Of a stretch of DNA of 64,000 bases, positions 49,545-57,763 are shown one piece after another (the stretch's first letter is position 1; every line of letters begins with the position of its first letter). Made by a program: the position numbers and the translations under genes. Source of the DNA: Hamadaea flava (GTDB lineage Bacteria; Actinomycetota; Actinomycetes; Mycobacteriales; Micromonosporaceae). The notes below the pieces were generated by a model, which had not been told where the DNA came from, did not search any database, and worked only from the letters and a program-made list of their open reading frames with translations. Location of the stretch: the NCBI RefSeq assembly GCF_024172085.1, contig NZ_JAMZDZ010000001.1, positions 2,976,001-3,040,000 on the forward strand, read 5' to 3'.

Positions 49545-50468
49545 ATGACAGTTCAGAACATCGTCGTCGACGGGCTGCGCAAACGGTTCGGCTCGAAGCC
49601 AGCGCTGGACGGCATGACCTTCGCCGTCGACGCCGGGCGGGTGACCGGGTTCATCGGCCCGAACGGCGCGGGGAAGTCCACCACGATGCGGGTCGTGCTG
49701 GGGCTCGACCGGCCCGACGGCGGGACCGCGCTCGTCGGCGGCCAGCCGTATCGGACCCTGTCCCGGCCGCTCACCCAGCTCGGCTCGCTGCTCGACGCCT
49801 CGGCATTGCAGCCCAGCCGGACCGCCCGCAATCACCTGCTGTGGCTCGCCCATTCCCAAGGTCTGGGCGTACGCCGGGTGGACGAGGTGATCGAGCTGAC
49901 CGGGCTCGGCTCGGCCGCCCGCCGCCGCGCCGGCGGCTTCTCCCTCGGCATGCGCCAGCGGCTCGGCATCGCCGCCGCGTTGCTCGGCGATCCGCGTACG
50001 CTCATGCTCGACGAGCCGTTCAACGGCATGGACCCCGAAGGCATCATCTGGATGCGGGGCTTCCTGCGGGAGCTGGCCCAGCAGGGACGGGCGGTGCTCG
50101 TCTCCAGCCATCTGATGAGCGAACTCCAGGACACCGCCGATCATGTCGTAGTCGTCGGCCGGGGGCGGGTGCTCGCCGACACCACGGTCGCTCGATTGCG
50201 CGCGACCATCTCCGACGGGCGGGTGAGCGTACGCACCGACGACGCGAACGCGGCGGGAGTGCTCGCCGCGGCGGGGGCGAACGTCGCGGCAGCCGAGCCG
50301 GGCACGCTCAGCGTCACCGGCCTCGCCGCACCGCACGTCGTCGCCGCACTGAACGCCCGTCAGGTGGTGTTCTCCGAGGTCACCGCCCATCGGGCCACCC
50401 TGGAGGAGGCGTACCTCGAACTCACTCGGGATGCCGTCGAATACCGCGCGGGCGAGGTGGCCCGATGA
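49545..50468 (+). CDS. ABC transporter ATP-binding protein
   Basis: 307 residues: Walker A GPNGAGKST, Q-loop LGSLLDASAL, signature-like GGFSLGMRQR, Walker B LMLDEPFNGMDPEG, H-loop SSHLMSE and a C-terminal 90-residue extension. The pattern is that of BcrA/NatA-like drug or lantibiotic-immunity ATPases. ATG 49545, overlapping by 4 bases with the permease gene. Works with the two permeases that follow. Confidence 0.93.
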   Translation: MTVQNIVVDGLRKRFGSKPALDGMTFAVDAGRVTGFIGPNGAGKSTTMRVVLGLDRPDGGTALVGGQPYRTLSRPLTQLGSLLDASALQPSRTARNHLLWLAHSQGLGVRRVDEVIELTGLGSAARRRAGGFSLGMRQRLGIAAALLGDPRTLMLDEPFNGMDPEGIIWMRGFLRELAQQGRAVLVSSHLMSELQDTADHVVVVGRGRVLADTTVARLRATISDGRVSVRTDDANAAGVLAAAGANVAAAEPGTLSVTGLAAPHVVAALNARQVVFSEVTAHRATLEEAYLELTRDAVEYRAGEVAR

Positions 50469-51991
50469 GGTCGCTGCGTGCCGAATGGACCAAGTTCCGC
50501 ACCGTACGCGGCTGGGTGCTCGCCATGATCGTGGCGTCGGCCGCGATCGTCGGCCTGGGCATCATGCCGGGCATGCAGGGCACCTGTGGAGCCGATTGCG
50601 GTCTGCCGGTCGGGCCGGGCGGCGAGGAGGTCACCGACGCCTTCACCTTCATGCATCAGCCCATGACCGGCGACGGGACCATCGCCGCCCAGCTGACCTC
50701 GCTGACCGGCATCCTGCCCGACGACCCGGACCCGAGCGCCGAGCAGTCCGGTGGCGCCGGGCCGAGCGCGGCGAAGGGAGCGGCCGCCGGTCGCCCCGGT
50801 CTGGTCCCCTGGGCCAAGGCGGGCCTGCTGCTCAAGGACGGCACCCGCCCGGGTTCGGCGTACGCGGCCGTCATGCTGACCGGCACGCACGGCGTACGCC
50901 TCCAGTACGACTACACACACGACGTCGCCGGACCCGCTGCAACGCCGACATCAACGCCGACACCGCAATGGCTGCGGCTCACGCGTACCGGTGACACCGT
51001 CAGGGCTGAGGTCTCGGCGGACGGGTCCGCTTGGCAGACCGTCGGCACCGCTGATCTCAGCGGGCTGCCCGACACCGTGGAGGTCGGCCTGTTCGCCACC
51101 TCTCCGCAGTATTCCGCCGCGACCAGCGGTGCGTTCGGGATGTCCGGCGCGTCCGGCGGCCCGACCCAAGCGACCGGCGTGTTCGAGAACGTGGCGGTCA
51201 CCGGTACGCCGAGCGGCGGCTGGCGCGGCGAGATCATCGGCGGTGCCGACGACAATGCCGGCGGGGCCACGCAGGACAGCGGCCGCTTCACCGTCAGCGG
51301 CACGGGCGACATCGCGCCCGCCGTCGCCGGGGCCGCCGGGTTGGGCGTCACCATCACGCAGACCCTCGTCGGCACCTTCGCCGGGCTCATCGTCGTGGTC
51401 GTGGTCGGCGCCATGTTCATCACCGCCGAATACCGTCGCGGCCTTGTGCGTACAACTATGGCGGCGAATCCCCGGCGGGGCCGGACGCTGGCCGCGAAGG
51501 CCGTGGTGATCGGCGCGGTCACGTTTGTGACGAGCCTGCCGGGCGTGGCGGCGGTGGTGGTCATCGGGCAGAAAGTGTTACGCGCCAACGGCGTCTACGT
51601 GCACGCGGCGTCGGCGGTCACCGAGGCGCAGGTGATCGTCGGGACCGCCGCGGTGCTCGCGGTGTCCGCGGTGCTCGCGCTGGCGCTCGGGATGATCGTG
51701 CGGCACAGCGCGGCGGCCGTCACCACGGCGATCGTCGCGATCGTGCTCCCCTATCTGCTGACGATGACGGTGCTACCGGCCGGGGCCGGGCAGTGGCTGC
51801 TGCGGCTCACCCCGGCAGCCGCGTTCGCCGTGCAGCAGAGCACCCCGCAGTACGCGCAGGTGGACAACATCTACACGCCGGTGAACGGGTACTTCCCGCT
51901 CGTGCCGTGGGCCGGGTTCGCCGTGTTGTGCGGCTGGACCGCGATCGCGCTGGCCGCCGCGACCCTCCTGGTACGCCGGAGGGACGTATGA
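50465..51991 (+). CDS. ABC-2 permease with extracytoplasmic concanavalin-like insertion
   Basis: 508 residues. An N-terminal helix (WVLAMIVASAAIVGLGIM) is followed by about 280 outside residues, then five helices of a usual BcrB/ABC-2 permease (AEYRRGLVRTTMAANPRR in the cytoplasmic loop). The outside part includes WAKAGLLLKDG, WLRLTRTGDTV, and DTVEVGLFATS, the pattern of DUF1349/LamG-like jellyroll domains that bind sugars. Such a fusion is rare for an exporter and may make it a sensor of an envelope or external ligand (inference). ATG 50465 overlaps the ATPase stop. Confidence 0.85.
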   Translation: MRSLRAEWTKFRTVRGWVLAMIVASAAIVGLGIMPGMQGTCGADCGLPVGPGGEEVTDAFTFMHQPMTGDGTIAAQLTSLTGILPDDPDPSAEQSGGAGPSAAKGAAAGRPGLVPWAKAGLLLKDGTRPGSAYAAVMLTGTHGVRLQYDYTHDVAGPAATPTSTPTPQWLRLTRTGDTVRAEVSADGSAWQTVGTADLSGLPDTVEVGLFATSPQYSAATSGAFGMSGASGGPTQATGVFENVAVTGTPSGGWRGEIIGGADDNAGGATQDSGRFTVSGTGDIAPAVAGAAGLGVTITQTLVGTFAGLIVVVVVGAMFITAEYRRGLVRTTMAANPRRGRTLAAKAVVIGAVTFVTSLPGVAAVVVIGQKVLRANGVYVHAASAVTEAQVIVGTAAVLAVSAVLALALGMIVRHSAAAVTTAIVAIVLPYLLTMTVLPAGAGQWLLRLTPAAAFAVQQSTPQYAQVDNIYTPVNGYFPLVPWAGFAVLCGWTAIALAAATLLVRRRDV

Positions 51992-52761
51992 CGAACGCAC
52001 TGCGCGCGGAATGGACGAAGCTGCGGACGTCGCCGGGCACGGCGTGGCTGCTCCTGACGATCGTCGTGCTGACGGTCGGGGTGGGCACGGCGGCCGCCGC
52101 CACCATCACCTGCGGCGGCACCGGCTGTCCCGAGGATCCGGCGAAGATCAGCTTCACCGGCGTCCAGCTCGGCCAGGCCGTCGTCGTGATCCTCGCCGTC
52201 CTGACCATCAGCGGCGAGCACGCCACCGGCATGCTGCGGGTGAGCCTGTCCGCCGTGCCGAACCGGCTGCGGCTGCTCATCGCCAAGGCGATCGTGGTGA
52301 CCGGTGCGATCGGGGCGGCCGGGCTCCTCGCCGTGGCGGGCTCGTTCCTGGCCGGTCGGCTGCTGCTGCCCGGCAGCGGATTCACCGCCGCCCACGGCTT
52401 CGCCCGGCTGTCGCTGTCCGACGGAGCAGTGCTCCGCGCCACCACCGGCTCCGTGCTCTACCTCGTGCTCATCGCGCTGGTCGCGCTCGGATTGTCCACA
52501 GTGGTACGCGAGACCGCCGCGTCGATCGGCGTACTGCTGGGGCTGCTCTACCTGATTCCACTGATCACCCAGGCGGTCTCCAGTCCCAGCTGGAAACGGC
52601 ACCTGCAGCAGATCACCCCGACCGCCGGATTGTCCGTGCAGGCGACCACTCAGCTGTCGACGTTGCCGCTGACGCCGTGGCAGGGCTTGGGCGTGCTGGC
52701 CTGCTGGGCGGCCGGGTCGCTACTGCTCGCCGCTGTGGTCCTTCACCGGCGGGACGCCTGA
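51988..52761 (+). CDS. ABC-2 permease
   Basis: 257 residues, six helices, opening MTNALRAEWTKLRTSPGTAW, as is typical of actinobacterial ABC-2 permeases in operon with an ATPase. Conserved SGEHATGMLRVSLSAVPNR loop between helices 2 and 3. ATG 51988 overlaps the stop of the first permease. Forms, with it and the ATPase, a heteromeric transporter. Confidence 0.9.
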   Translation: MTNALRAEWTKLRTSPGTAWLLLTIVVLTVGVGTAAAATITCGGTGCPEDPAKISFTGVQLGQAVVVILAVLTISGEHATGMLRVSLSAVPNRLRLLIAKAIVVTGAIGAAGLLAVAGSFLAGRLLLPGSGFTAAHGFARLSLSDGAVLRATTGSVLYLVLIALVALGLSTVVRETAASIGVLLGLLYLIPLITQAVSSPSWKRHLQQITPTAGLSVQATTQLSTLPLTPWQGLGVLACWAAGSLLLAAVVLHRRDA

Positions 52762-52767
52762 GGGCGG

Positions 52768-52823
52768 CATGATCAGGGTCATTTCCATGCTGACATGTCA
52801 GCATGGAAATGACCCTGATCATG
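52768..52823. terminator. Perfect 56-bp palindrome, bidirectional terminator
   Basis: Two exact 28-bp arms with no loop (left arm starts CATGATCAGGGTCATT at 52768; centre at ACATGT 52793-52798). It starts 6 bases after the permease stop and ends 22 bases before the end of the convergent protease gene, so it can stop transcription from both sides. Confidence 0.8.
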
Positions 52824-52845
52824 GAACGGGCCTAGCTGGCTCGGC

Positions 52846-54411
52846 CTAGCTAAGGGTGATGGCGGCGTCGTCGATGACGAACGACGTCTGGAGCGAGGAG
52901 TCCTCGGTTCCAGTGAACTTCAGGGTCGCGGTGGTTCCGGCGTACGCGGAGATGGTGACGGTGCGCAGGACGTAGCCGGTCGCCTTGTTGAGGTTGGAGT
53001 AGGTCGCCACGCTGGTGCCGTTGACGGTGACCGTGAGCTTGTCGTACTGCGTCGACGTAGTGGTCTCGGCAGAGTCGATGTGCAGGTAGAAGGTCAGCGT
53101 CGCCTTGCAGCCCGCCGGAATGGCGACGGCCTGCTGCAGCGTGTCGGTGTGCGTACTGCCGTAGCCGTTGAGCCACGCCTTCCACGAACCCGAGTGCGCC
53201 GCCTGGCTGGAACTGTTGTCCACGACACCGGACGACGAGGTCCACGGCGACGCCGTGCCCGTCTCGAAGCCGGCGTTGCCGAGGAGCTGGCCGGAGCAGG
53301 ACCCACCGGGCGAACCGACCGCGACGCTGAACGTCGCCGAACCGCTCGCGTTCGTCGAATCCTTGGCGGTGACGGTCACCGACGACGTCTGCACCGTGGT
53401 CGGCGTACCGCTGATGAGACCGGTGGAGCCGTTGATGCTCAGCCCGGCCGGCAACCCGGTGGCGGTGTAGGTCAGCGTCTGCGTGGTGTCGGAGTCGGTC
53501 GCCTGGATCTGGAGGCTGAACGGCGTACCGGTGGTGGCGGTCTTGCTGCCCGGGTTGGTGACGGTGACCGTGTTGCCGGTCGGCGGGGTGCCGCCGGGGA
53601 GCAGGCAGCCGGCCTTGTTCAGGTCGATGGCGTTCGCCGAGGTGAGGCAGGTAGTGAACCAGTAGGTCTCCTGGCCATAACTCTGCCCCTGGTACGCGTG
53701 CGTCGTGCCGTCGGGGTCGACCTCACACGGGTTGTCCAGCGTGCACATCTCGCCGCTGTCGTTGCCGGTGTTGTTGATGCCGACGATCTGGCCGCTGGTC
53801 AGGTCGACGATCGGCGACCCGGAGGTGCCGTGCGTGGTGTCGCAGTCGGGGTCGTACCGGATCGAGTCGTGGAACGTCCACGCGTCTTCCCGGAGCGTGC
53901 CGACGAAGCCGTTGATCGAGCAGTTCCAGATCTGCTTCCAGTACCCGGACGGGATGAACATGCTGCTGCCGGCGGTCGGGTGCGACGCCGAGATGGTCAA
54001 CGCGGTGACCCCGTAGCTCGTCTTGATCGACGCGTACGTGGTGTTCAGCCGGTAGAGCGTCACGTCGGTGTTGGTCATCGTCGCGTACAGCATCAGGTCG
54101 GCACGGACGGTGCCCAGGCTGCTGCCGGTCGAGCTGAGCAGCGTGCCGGAGCGGGTGCTGCTGCGGTTGGTCAGGACGACCCCCGCGCCGGGCATGCCGC
54201 CCTCGTAGCAGTGGCCGTTGGTGAGCATCATCGCCCGGTCGGTGTCCACGGAGGTGGGATACCGGACGAGGGACGCCGAGCAGTTGCTGAGCGCGATGGT
54301 GGCGGTGAGACTGGCCGCCTGCAGGGTGTCCGCGGCGGCGGGGGTCGGGCCGGCCAGGGCGGCGGCGCCGAGGACGGTCGCGCCAAGGGTGATGGCGAGT
54401 CGTCTTAGCAT
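52846..54411 (-). CDS. Secreted trypsin-like serine protease with Ig-like and C-terminal binding domains
   Basis: 521 residues: signal peptide (about 27, ending PAAAD); a chymotrypsin-fold protease with His in TNGHCYEG, Asp in NTDVTLYRL and Ser in THGTSGSPIVD (about residues 35-265); a putative Ig-like domain (TYTATGLPAGLSINGSTGLI); and a C-terminal jellyroll domain (LLGNAGFETGTASPWTSSSG). Extracellular, probably a degradative protease targeted by its tail. ATG 54411 has GGAG 6 bases upstream. Confidence 0.9.
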   Translation of the reverse strand: MLRRLAITLGATVLGAAALAGPTPAAADTLQAASLTATIALSNCSASLVRYPTSVDTDRAMMLTNGHCYEGGMPGAGVVLTNRSSTRSGTLLSSTGSSLGTVRADLMLYATMTNTDVTLYRLNTTYASIKTSYGVTALTISASHPTAGSSMFIPSGYWKQIWNCSINGFVGTLREDAWTFHDSIRYDPDCDTTHGTSGSPIVDLTSGQIVGINNTGNDSGEMCTLDNPCEVDPDGTTHAYQGQSYGQETYWFTTCLTSANAIDLNKAGCLLPGGTPPTGNTVTVTNPGSKTATTGTPFSLQIQATDSDTTQTLTYTATGLPAGLSINGSTGLISGTPTTVQTSSVTVTAKDSTNASGSATFSVAVGSPGGSCSGQLLGNAGFETGTASPWTSSSGVVDNSSSQAAHSGSWKAWLNGYGSTHTDTLQQAVAIPAGCKATLTFYLHIDSAETTTSTQYDKLTVTVNGTSVATYSNLNKATGYVLRTVTISAYAGTTATLKFTGTEDSSLQTSFVIDDAAITLS

Positions 54412-54494
54412 GGGGTCTCCATCCGGATGAGGGAATGCATCGCCGAGAGTCTATGGACTCCGCCTGATCCAGTGAAGACCGTGAATCAAAATTG

Positions 54495-54522
54495 GCTGAG
54501 CGCCCCCGTCGCGACGCTCAGC
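54495..54522 (-). terminator. Terminator after PadR-membrane protein operon
   Basis: 8-bp stem GCTGAGCG (54495-54502) and CGCTCAGC (54515-54522), 12-base loop, followed on the minus strand by CAATTTTG, a U-rich run rare in this genome. 16 bases after the stop at 54538. Confidence 0.75.
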
Positions 54523-54537
54523 TGATCCGGTCAGCGG

Positions 54538-55428
54538 TTATCGCGCGGCGACCGGATCGACCGCGGCCACCGGGACCGGCTGCGTGGCGTCCGACGGTCC
54601 CCGCAGCAGACCGAAGCAGAAGCCCGCCGCCAGAATCAGCAACCACTGACGGATGTCCACCAGCCCGGCATAGCTGCCGTCCTCGGCGTACAGCGGCAGG
54701 GTGGTCAACTGGTCCCAATAAGAGCTGAGGCTGATGGACGCCATCTGACGAAGCGTGTGGCCGTGCGTCTCACCGTGAAGCACCGGCATGCTGAACACGA
54801 TCAGGTGGAGCGCCACCGCACCGGCTGCCGCGCCGAGCCCGGCGGATCGCACCTCTCGGCGACGCATCGCCCGGTACGCCACCACGAGCAGCGCCATCCC
54901 GGCGCCCCAGACCATCGGGGCGACCAGCGCGCTGCGTACGCGCTCCCCATCCACCGGTCCGCGAATCAGCATGAGCAGCAGGTCGCCGACGGCCACCCCG
55001 GCCGCGACCGTCAGCACGACACCGAGTACGCCGGGACTCCACCGACCTCGCCGTCCCCAGCGCACGGCTTCCGCGAAGAGTCCTATGAGGACGAATAACG
55101 GGGTTGCCTGCGCCAGCAGTGTGCCGCCGGTGCCCAACCGATCCAGGCCGGCGCCGGTGGCCGGGTCCTGGTAGACGATGCCGAACCAGATGAGCGCGTG
55201 CTGGGTGAGCGCGAAGCCGACGGCCAGGACGGCGAACAGCGCCAACGAGGCCGCGTACCGGCGATATGCCACGGTCATGATGTGCTCGATCCTTTCGGTG
55301 AGCGCGTGCCAGCCGACATCGGCGGCGTCACGCAACGGTGTCGGGGATTCGTGCAGCAGCTCGAGGATCTCGGCGCCGTAGCGCTCGCGGGTCGTCCGCG
55401 GATAGAGCATGATCAGCGCCCGCCTCAT
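54538..55428 (-). CDS. Hypothetical membrane protein coupled to PadR regulator
   Basis: 296 residues: a cytoplasmic start (MRRALIMLYPRTTRERYGAE, a pattern seen in PadR-linked membrane proteins) followed by six hydrophobic segments. Function unknown. ATG 55428 overlaps the PadR stop (ATGA). It is expected to respond to whatever inactivates PadR, and is plausibly a stress or drug response protein. Confidence 0.8.
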   Translation of the reverse strand: MRRALIMLYPRTTRERYGAEILELLHESPTPLRDAADVGWHALTERIEHIMTVAYRRYAASLALFAVLAVGFALTQHALIWFGIVYQDPATGAGLDRLGTGGTLLAQATPLFVLIGLFAEAVRWGRRGRWSPGVLGVVLTVAAGVAVGDLLLMLIRGPVDGERVRSALVAPMVWGAGMALLVVAYRAMRRREVRSAGLGAAAGAVALHLIVFSMPVLHGETHGHTLRQMASISLSSYWDQLTTLPLYAEDGSYAGLVDIRQWLLILAAGFCFGLLRGPSDATQPVPVAAVDPVAAR

Positions 55429-55739
55429 GAGACCGCCAGCCGCCGGAGCCCGGTCGAGGCCATCGACCGCATCCGGGTGAGCTCGGCCTGCAACGCCTGC
55501 CGTCCCGCATCGGTGATCCCGTACGGCTTACGCCGATCCTGCTCCGGCAGCGCCTCGACGAAGCCCTGCTCCTCCAACCGGCGTACCGCGCCGTAGAGCG
55601 TGCCCGGCCCCGGCCGGTCGCCGGCCATCTCGGCGATGTCGTCCTGCATCGCGTACCCGTGCTTGGGTCCGTTCGCGAGGCTGATCAGGATCAGCAGCGC
55701 CGGTTCCGAGAACCGGCCGAACCCCGGAAGTCCGGACAT
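55425..55739 (-). CDS. PadR family transcriptional regulator
   Basis: 104 residues: PadR winged helix (LLILISLANGPKHGYAMQDDI, GTLYGAVRRLEEQGFVE, YGITDAGRQAL) with a short C-terminal helix. ATG 55739 has GGGGGAGG 7 bases upstream. First gene of the pair with the membrane protein; presumably autorepresses via the ATACTACGT repeats upstream. Confidence 0.93.
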   Translation of the reverse strand: MSGLPGFGRFSEPALLILISLANGPKHGYAMQDDIAEMAGDRPGPGTLYGAVRRLEEQGFVEALPEQDRRKPYGITDAGRQALQAELTRMRSMASTGLRRLAVS

Positions 55740-55765
55740 CGACACGCCTCCCCCTGCCCTGAGCA

Positions 55766-55800
55766 ATACTACGTCGCGCGTAGTACGCAGCACGTAGTAT
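55766..55800. promoter_or_regulatory. PadR operator
   Basis: Perfect outer inverted repeat ATACTACGT (55766-55774) and ACGTAGTAT (55792-55800), with a third CGTAGTA at 55779-55785. Lies 27 bases upstream of the PadR start. PadR proteins commonly bind such ATGT/ACTA-type dyads. Confidence 0.7.
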
Positions 55801-55857
55801 CACCGTGCACAGTAGAGGTGTCAAAAACCCGCCTTCGCCGCTCCTGGATCCGCGCGC

Positions 55858-56277
55858 TCAGCGCGACATCGCCTGAGCGTGAACTGCCGCCAGCTGCCGC
55901 AACCGTTCCACGTCCCCGAGTTCCCCGATGCCGCCCGGCCCTACGGAGATGTCCCGGGGATCGAGGCCGATCGCCTCGGACAGCGCTGCCACGCTGCCGC
56001 CGGCCCGCTCCACCAGCACCAACGCCGTGGCCAGGTAACCCTCCAGCATCGACCGCATGATCACGTGGCTGGATCCGAGATACTGCCGCGCCAGCTCATT
56101 GACGAACGCTTCGAAGACCTCCTGGTCGATCTCGTACTCGTCGGCGCCGGTGTCGTCCATCCCGGCGGGCCGTCCGGCGACCGAGACGAGGACTTCGGTC
56201 AGCGAGTGAAACAGTCGCGCGACGCGATTCGACGGGAACCACAGGATGGCCTCACCCGTCCGGAAGATCTGACTCAC
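55858..56277 (-). CDS. Hypothetical protein, helical
   Basis: 139 residues, soluble, mostly helical (DQEVFEAFVNELARQYLGSS, AATALVLVERAGGSVAALSEAIG-like). Not recognised. GTG 56277 is 6 bases after CATCAT, a weak -10, and there is no ribosome site. Divergent from the FtsX-domain gene. No visible operator. Confidence 0.6.
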   Translation of the reverse strand: MSQIFRTGEAILWFPSNRVARLFHSLTEVLVSVAGRPAGMDDTGADEYEIDQEVFEAFVNELARQYLGSSHVIMRSMLEGYLATALVLVERAGGSVAALSEAIGLDPRDISVGPGGIGELGDVERLRQLAAVHAQAMSR

Positions 56278-56342
56278 GTCGTGATGATGGCACCGCAGGC
56301 GGGGGCCACGGAATGCCCCACGGACTGGTAGACATGGCCTTC

Positions 56343-56858
56343 ATGTCCGACGTTCTTGATCCTGTTGCCGACGAGCCCGCGCCCAGCCCCCAGGGACCTG
56401 TCCACCGACGCCGATGGCTGCTTCCCGTGTGCGTGGCGGTGGCGTTCCTGGTCGGCGTCGTGGGCGCGACAGGAACCCTCGCCCTCACCGGGCGGCTCGC
56501 GACGAACCACCGGTTCACCGTCCTGGTATTCCTGGATCCCGACATCACAGCCGACCAGCAGGCGGCCATCGAGTCCGCGTTGTCCAAGCTCGACGGAGTC
56601 GACAGCGTCAAGTTCGAGAGCAGCGAGGACGCGCAGCGAAAGATGCTGGACGGATTGAAGGGCGACCCCGCGCTGGCCCAGCAGGCCAGCACCGTGACGA
56701 TGCCCGCCACGTTCCAGGCCGACTTCCACGAGCGAACGTTCGACTGTGGACGACTGACGCCGGTGGCTCATCTGCCCGGGATCAAGCAGGTCAGCGTGCA
56801 TCAACGGCCGACCGCCGACCGCCCTGGCGCGACGCTCGCCTGCGGGAACCTGCTCTAG
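56343..56858 (+). CDS. Lone FtsX extracellular-domain protein
   Basis: 171 residues: basic start, one membrane helix (about 23-46, WLLPVCVAVAFLVGVVGATG), then an outside domain with the FtsX-ECD pattern: FTVLVFLDPDITADQQAAI, LSKLDGVDSVKFESSEDA and LPGIKQVSVHQRP. FtsX proper has four helices and pairs with FtsE to control cell-wall hydrolases; here both the permease part and ftsE are missing. It could bind the same hydrolases or FtsX as a decoy (inference). ATG 56343; overlaps the convergent gene by 4 bases. Confidence 0.82.
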   Translation: MSDVLDPVADEPAPSPQGPVHRRRWLLPVCVAVAFLVGVVGATGTLALTGRLATNHRFTVLVFLDPDITADQQAAIESALSKLDGVDSVKFESSEDAQRKMLDGLKGDPALAQQASTVTMPATFQADFHERTFDCGRLTPVAHLPGIKQVSVHQRPTADRPGATLACGNLL

Positions 56859-57667
56859 CCGGTCGTGTCCACGATGGAGCGGACCTCGGCGGTCAAGGTC
56901 GCGGCGTCGGCCACGGCCCGCTCCAGCGGGTCCATCGCCGCGAAGATCGCCTGCGCCCGCGCGGTGAAGCCCGGCGGGGCGGAGGGCAGCCGTCCGGTCG
57001 CGGCCACCATGCCCTTCTCGTTGATCAGCCACGCTCCGTCGTGAGCATGCAACGCCTGGCACAGCACGCCGATCGCACGGAACAGACAGCCCGCGGCGTA
57101 GGCGGGATCGGCGCCGGCCACGGCGTACCTCGCCGAGCCCACCAGGAAATCGGCCTCCCACAGTCCGTGGACCAAGCTCTCCGCCAGTTTCGACGGATAC
57201 GCCGAGAGCAGCGTCTTGAGTTCGGCGAGTTCGCCGGCGGGGTCGGCCAGGATCTTGCCGAGCGCCACCTCACCGGCGTACGCGTGGGAGTAGAACCCCA
57301 GGGGATGTCCAGGTTGGACGGCGACTTCGTATCGGCCCGCCCGGACCTCGTCGGCGATGTGCCGGACGCGATCGAGATCGCGGTAGATCCAGTCGACCCG
57401 CCACCCGTCGACGGTCAGCCAGCCACCGCCGTCGACCCAGGGACCCCATCCGCCGGGCTCGGTCACTTCGGTGGGCGTACCCGTGAATTCTCGGGCGAGG
57501 GAGCGCAACCGGTCGACGGCGAGCGAGCCGCGGTAGTAGAGGCCGAGGTCGATGTCGGAGTCCGGGCGGTGCGTGCCGCGAGCCCGGCTGCCGCCGAGCG
57601 CCACCGCGACCACCCCGGGGATCTCGGCGAGGTGGGCCGCGATCGGCTGGAGGTCTTCCATGATCAT
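56855..57667 (-). CDS. Nucleotidyltransferase domain protein
   Basis: About 270 residues. The N-terminal MNT/KNTase-type nucleotidyltransferase motif is complete: GGSRARGTHRPDSDIDLGLY (GS, DxD), followed by a helical C-terminal half. This pattern is found in aminoglycoside nucleotidyltransferase-like and DUF4037-type proteins; the target is unknown. ATG 57667 (MIMEDLQ) or 57661. Divergent from the esterase gene; a 21-bp tandem duplication lies in the gap. Confidence 0.87.
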   Translation of the reverse strand: MIMEDLQPIAAHLAEIPGVVAVALGGSRARGTHRPDSDIDLGLYYRGSLAVDRLRSLAREFTGTPTEVTEPGGWGPWVDGGGWLTVDGWRVDWIYRDLDRVRHIADEVRAGRYEVAVQPGHPLGFYSHAYAGEVALGKILADPAGELAELKTLLSAYPSKLAESLVHGLWEADFLVGSARYAVAGADPAYAAGCLFRAIGVLCQALHAHDGAWLINEKGMVAATGRLPSAPPGFTARAQAIFAAMDPLERAVADAATLTAEVRSIVDTTG

Positions 57668-57709
57668 GAACGATATCCGTAGGACGGTCGTGCGTTCTTC
57701 GAGCGCGCC

Positions 57710-57751
57710 GCCGACGACCGCCATGAAAGTGCCGACGACCGCCATGAAAGT
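57710..57751. repeat. Exact 21-bp tandem duplication upstream of esterase
   Basis: GCCGACGACCGCCATGAAAG plus T at 57710-57730, repeated at 57731-57751. The second copy ends on the first base of TACAGT (57751-57756), the -10 of the esterase gene, so the duplication rebuilds the -35 region. Confidence 0.85.
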
Positions 57752-57763
57752 ACAGTTTCCGAC

